In this document: positions 5,046-6,609 of the stretch, one piece after another | Position numbering within the stretch: the first letter of the stretch is position 1 | Layout of the letters: the number at the start of each line of letters is the position of its first letter | NCBI GenBank assembly: GCA_000405685.1 | Contig: ASPF01000024.1 | Span: 1-6,609, forward strand | Direction of reading: 5' to 3' | From: Candidatus Geocrenenecus sp. JGI 0000106-J15 | Lineage (GTDB): Archaea > Thermoproteota > Nitrososphaeria_A > Caldarchaeales > Wolframiiraptoraceae | DNA length: 6,609 bases | Program-made: the position numbers and the translations under genes | The notes under the pieces: model-generated | Databases searched by the model: none | What the model saw: the letters and a program-made list of their open reading frames with translations, nothing else | Told to the model about the DNA's origin: nothing

Positions 5046-6609
5046 ATGTTAGAGAGAATCCCTATAGAACTAGCTCAATACTATGAAAACCTGTTGGAGA
5101 AGATAAATTATCAGAGAAATATAGCTGTTGAAGCTAGAAAGAGAATAGCTTCTCCGACATCTCAGGTAGAAGTACTATTTGCTAAAGATCTTGCTGAGAG
5201 GGTTGAGCTTTTAGTCGGACCGAAAAGAGTAGCTGAAAAGATTAGGAAGTTATTTGGTAAAATTCCTCTAGAGAAGTTAGCGTTAAAACTCGCAGAAGAG
5301 ATTATTGAAGAACATGGAAGAGAAAAAGTTAATGGAGAAATTCTACTTCAAGCTATTAGAACGTCTTTAGCAATACTTACACCACCTTGTATAACAGCAG
5401 CACCAACTGAAGGAGTAGTAGCTGTTAAGATAAAGAAGAACCTAGATGGGTCGAGGTATCTAGGAGTATATTTTGCTGGACCAATAAGGTCTGCTGGAGG
5501 AACCGAGCTTGCAGCAGTCGTGGTTTTATCCGATTATGTTAGAAGGATTGTGGGACTAGATAGATACAAGCCTACATACGAAGAGATAATGAGGTTTATT
5601 GAAGAGCTGAGGCTCTATAAGAGGAAAGTCTCAAGATTCCAATATAATGTTCCAGACAATGTTATAGAGTATGTTCTAAAGAACCTACCCGTAGAAGTTA
5701 CTGGGATACCAACAGACAAGATACTTGTATCGTCCTTCCGTAATCTTCCAAAGATCGAAACCAACTATCTAAGAGGTGGGGCCCTTAGAGTTATAAATGA
5801 TGGGATTGCAGGTAGAGCAAAGAAGGTTTTAAAACTTGTTGAGAAGATAGGTCTAGATGGATGGGAATGGATAGGAAGAGTAATAGAGATAATGGATGCA
5901 AATAAGAATGAAGATGAAGGATACTTTGATGAAGTTGTTGGTGGCAGACCAGTGCTCTCCCTCCCCGATAGATTTGGTGGATTAAGGTTAAGATATGGTA
6001 GAGCATCTTCAACAGGGCTTGCATCAATAGGACTGCATCCTATGACACTAGAGATTCTCAATTGGTATATCGTCTCAGGAACACAGCTGAAACTTGATTA
6101 TCCAGGGAAAGGAGGAATAGTAGCTGTAGTAGACTTTATTGAGCCTCCAACGGTATTAACTGTAGATGGTGAAGTTGCAAGATTAGATGATTATTCAAAA
6201 TATGAGAAGGTTAGAGATAAGATAGAGAAGATACTCTTTCTAGGAGATATACTAGTCTCGGTGGGTGATCTAATTGAAAATAATGTTAAGATCTATCCAC
6301 CTGGATTCTGCGAGGAATGGTGGTGTGAAGAACTCCGTTTCAGAATAGTTAACAACTCGGAAAAAATTAATGGAGAACTTTATGAGGAGATTCAGGCTCT
6401 GCTTAAAGATCCCTTCAAGGGAATACCCAGCCTTAGGGATGCAGTAATGATTAGCTTAAAGCTCGGGGTCCCCCTCCATCCAAAGTATACCCCCTTCTGG
6501 AAAAATATTACATTAAGAGATTTAGAATTCCTGAGAGAATGGTTAAAGAATTCAGTAAAGAATATGATGCATAAAAATGGAGAAATATATCTACCAAGAT
6601 CAGAAAAAG
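5046..6609 (+). CDS. polC: DNA polymerase D large subunit DP2, N-terminal part
   Basis: DP2 is the catalytic polymerase subunit of the archaeal replicative polymerase PolD; its partner DP1 is the proofreading exonuclease. The frame is open from the ATG at 5046 (an in-frame TAG directly precedes it) to the window edge: 521 codons of an expected 1100 or more. Family blocks visible: ARKRIASPTSQVEV near residue 30, FAGPIRSAGGTE (143-154), RGGALRVINDGI (243-254), GGLRLRYGRASSTGLASIGL (311-330), a GTQLKLDYPGKGG block (about 345-357), FLGDILVSVGDLIENN (398-413) and YPPGFCEEWWCEEL (417-430). The polymerase active-site aspartates and the C-terminal zinc and DP1/PCNA-binding regions lie beyond the window, so integrity and inteins there cannot be judged. 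Two Cys (422, 427) flank the EEWW motif. Own TATA box; probably first gene of its transcript. Assignment is firm. Confidence 0.95.
   Translation, partial: MLERIPIELAQYYENLLEKINYQRNIAVEARKRIASPTSQVEVLFAKDLAERVELLVGPKRVAEKIRKLFGKIPLEKLALKLAEEIIEEHGREKVNGEILLQAIRTSLAILTPPCITAAPTEGVVAVKIKKNLDGSRYLGVYFAGPIRSAGGTELAAVVVLSDYVRRIVGLDRYKPTYEEIMRFIEELRLYKRKVSRFQYNVPDNVIEYVLKNLPVEVTGIPTDKILVSSFRNLPKIETNYLRGGALRVINDGIAGRAKKVLKLVEKIGLDGWEWIGRVIEIMDANKNEDEGYFDEVVGGRPVLSLPDRFGGLRLRYGRASSTGLASIGLHPMTLEILNWYIVSGTQLKLDYPGKGGIVAVVDFIEPPTVLTVDGEVARLDDYSKYEKVRDKIEKILFLGDILVSVGDLIENNVKIYPPGFCEEWWCEELRFRIVNNSEKINGELYEEIQALLKDPFKGIPSLRDAVMISLKLGVPLHPKYTPFWKNITLRDLEFLREWLKNSVKNMMHKNGEIYLPRSEK

Noticed and set aside
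5765..6061. Minus-strand frames of 98 and 78 codons opposite DP2
   Set aside because: They lie within a conserved block of DP2, and their Ser/Pro/Leu-rich composition is that of antisense translation.

Overview
The window is archaeal and most likely thermophilic. It is A/T-rich, with heavy use of AGA/AGG and ATA codons, TTG and GTG starts, TATA-box promoters and very short leaders. It carries archaeal information-processing genes plus archaeal lipid biosynthesis. The large subunit of DNA polymerase D (absent from classical Crenarchaeota) together with an Elf1-type elongation factor (found mainly in TACK lineages) suggests a non-crenarchaeal TACK archaeon, for example near Korarchaeota, Caldarchaeales/Aigarchaeota, Bathyarchaeia or a hot thaumarchaeal relative. 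That placement is inference.

Layout. (1) 1-372, + strand: the 3' end of a GINS replication-factor subunit with its C-terminal B domain. It converges on, and overlaps by 29 bp, the next gene. (2) 344-2187, - strand: a two-gene operon. The upstream gene encodes an RNase H/RuvC-fold protein of unknown function. Its stop codon shares one base with the start (TAATG) of a Clp1/Grc3-type polynucleotide 5'-kinase. (3) 2251-2604, + strand: an Elf1 zinc-ribbon elongation factor, divergent from the operon across a 63-bp promoter region. (4) 2687-3460, + strand: geranylgeranylglyceryl phosphate synthase, the first committed step of archaeal membrane lipid synthesis. (5) 3553-4299, + strand: a single-domain KaiC-like RecA ATPase. 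(6) 4479-4850, + strand: a MIP18/DUF59 (SufT/PaaD-like) iron-sulfur maturation protein. (7) 5046 to the window end, + strand: the N-terminal 521 codons of DP2, the PolD large subunit.

The genes are mostly housekeeping: replication (GINS, PolD), transcription (Elf1), RNA or DNA end processing (Clp1 and its partner), lipid synthesis and Fe-S maturation. Every + strand gene that starts in the window has its own TATA-like element, so they are probably separate transcription units. I see no mobile element, CRISPR array, tRNA or rRNA. The least explained parts are the RNase H-fold/Clp1 pair and the 195-bp gap before DP2, which holds an 11-bp perfect inverted repeat with a competing alternative pairing. 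No stretch over 300 bp lacks a gene.
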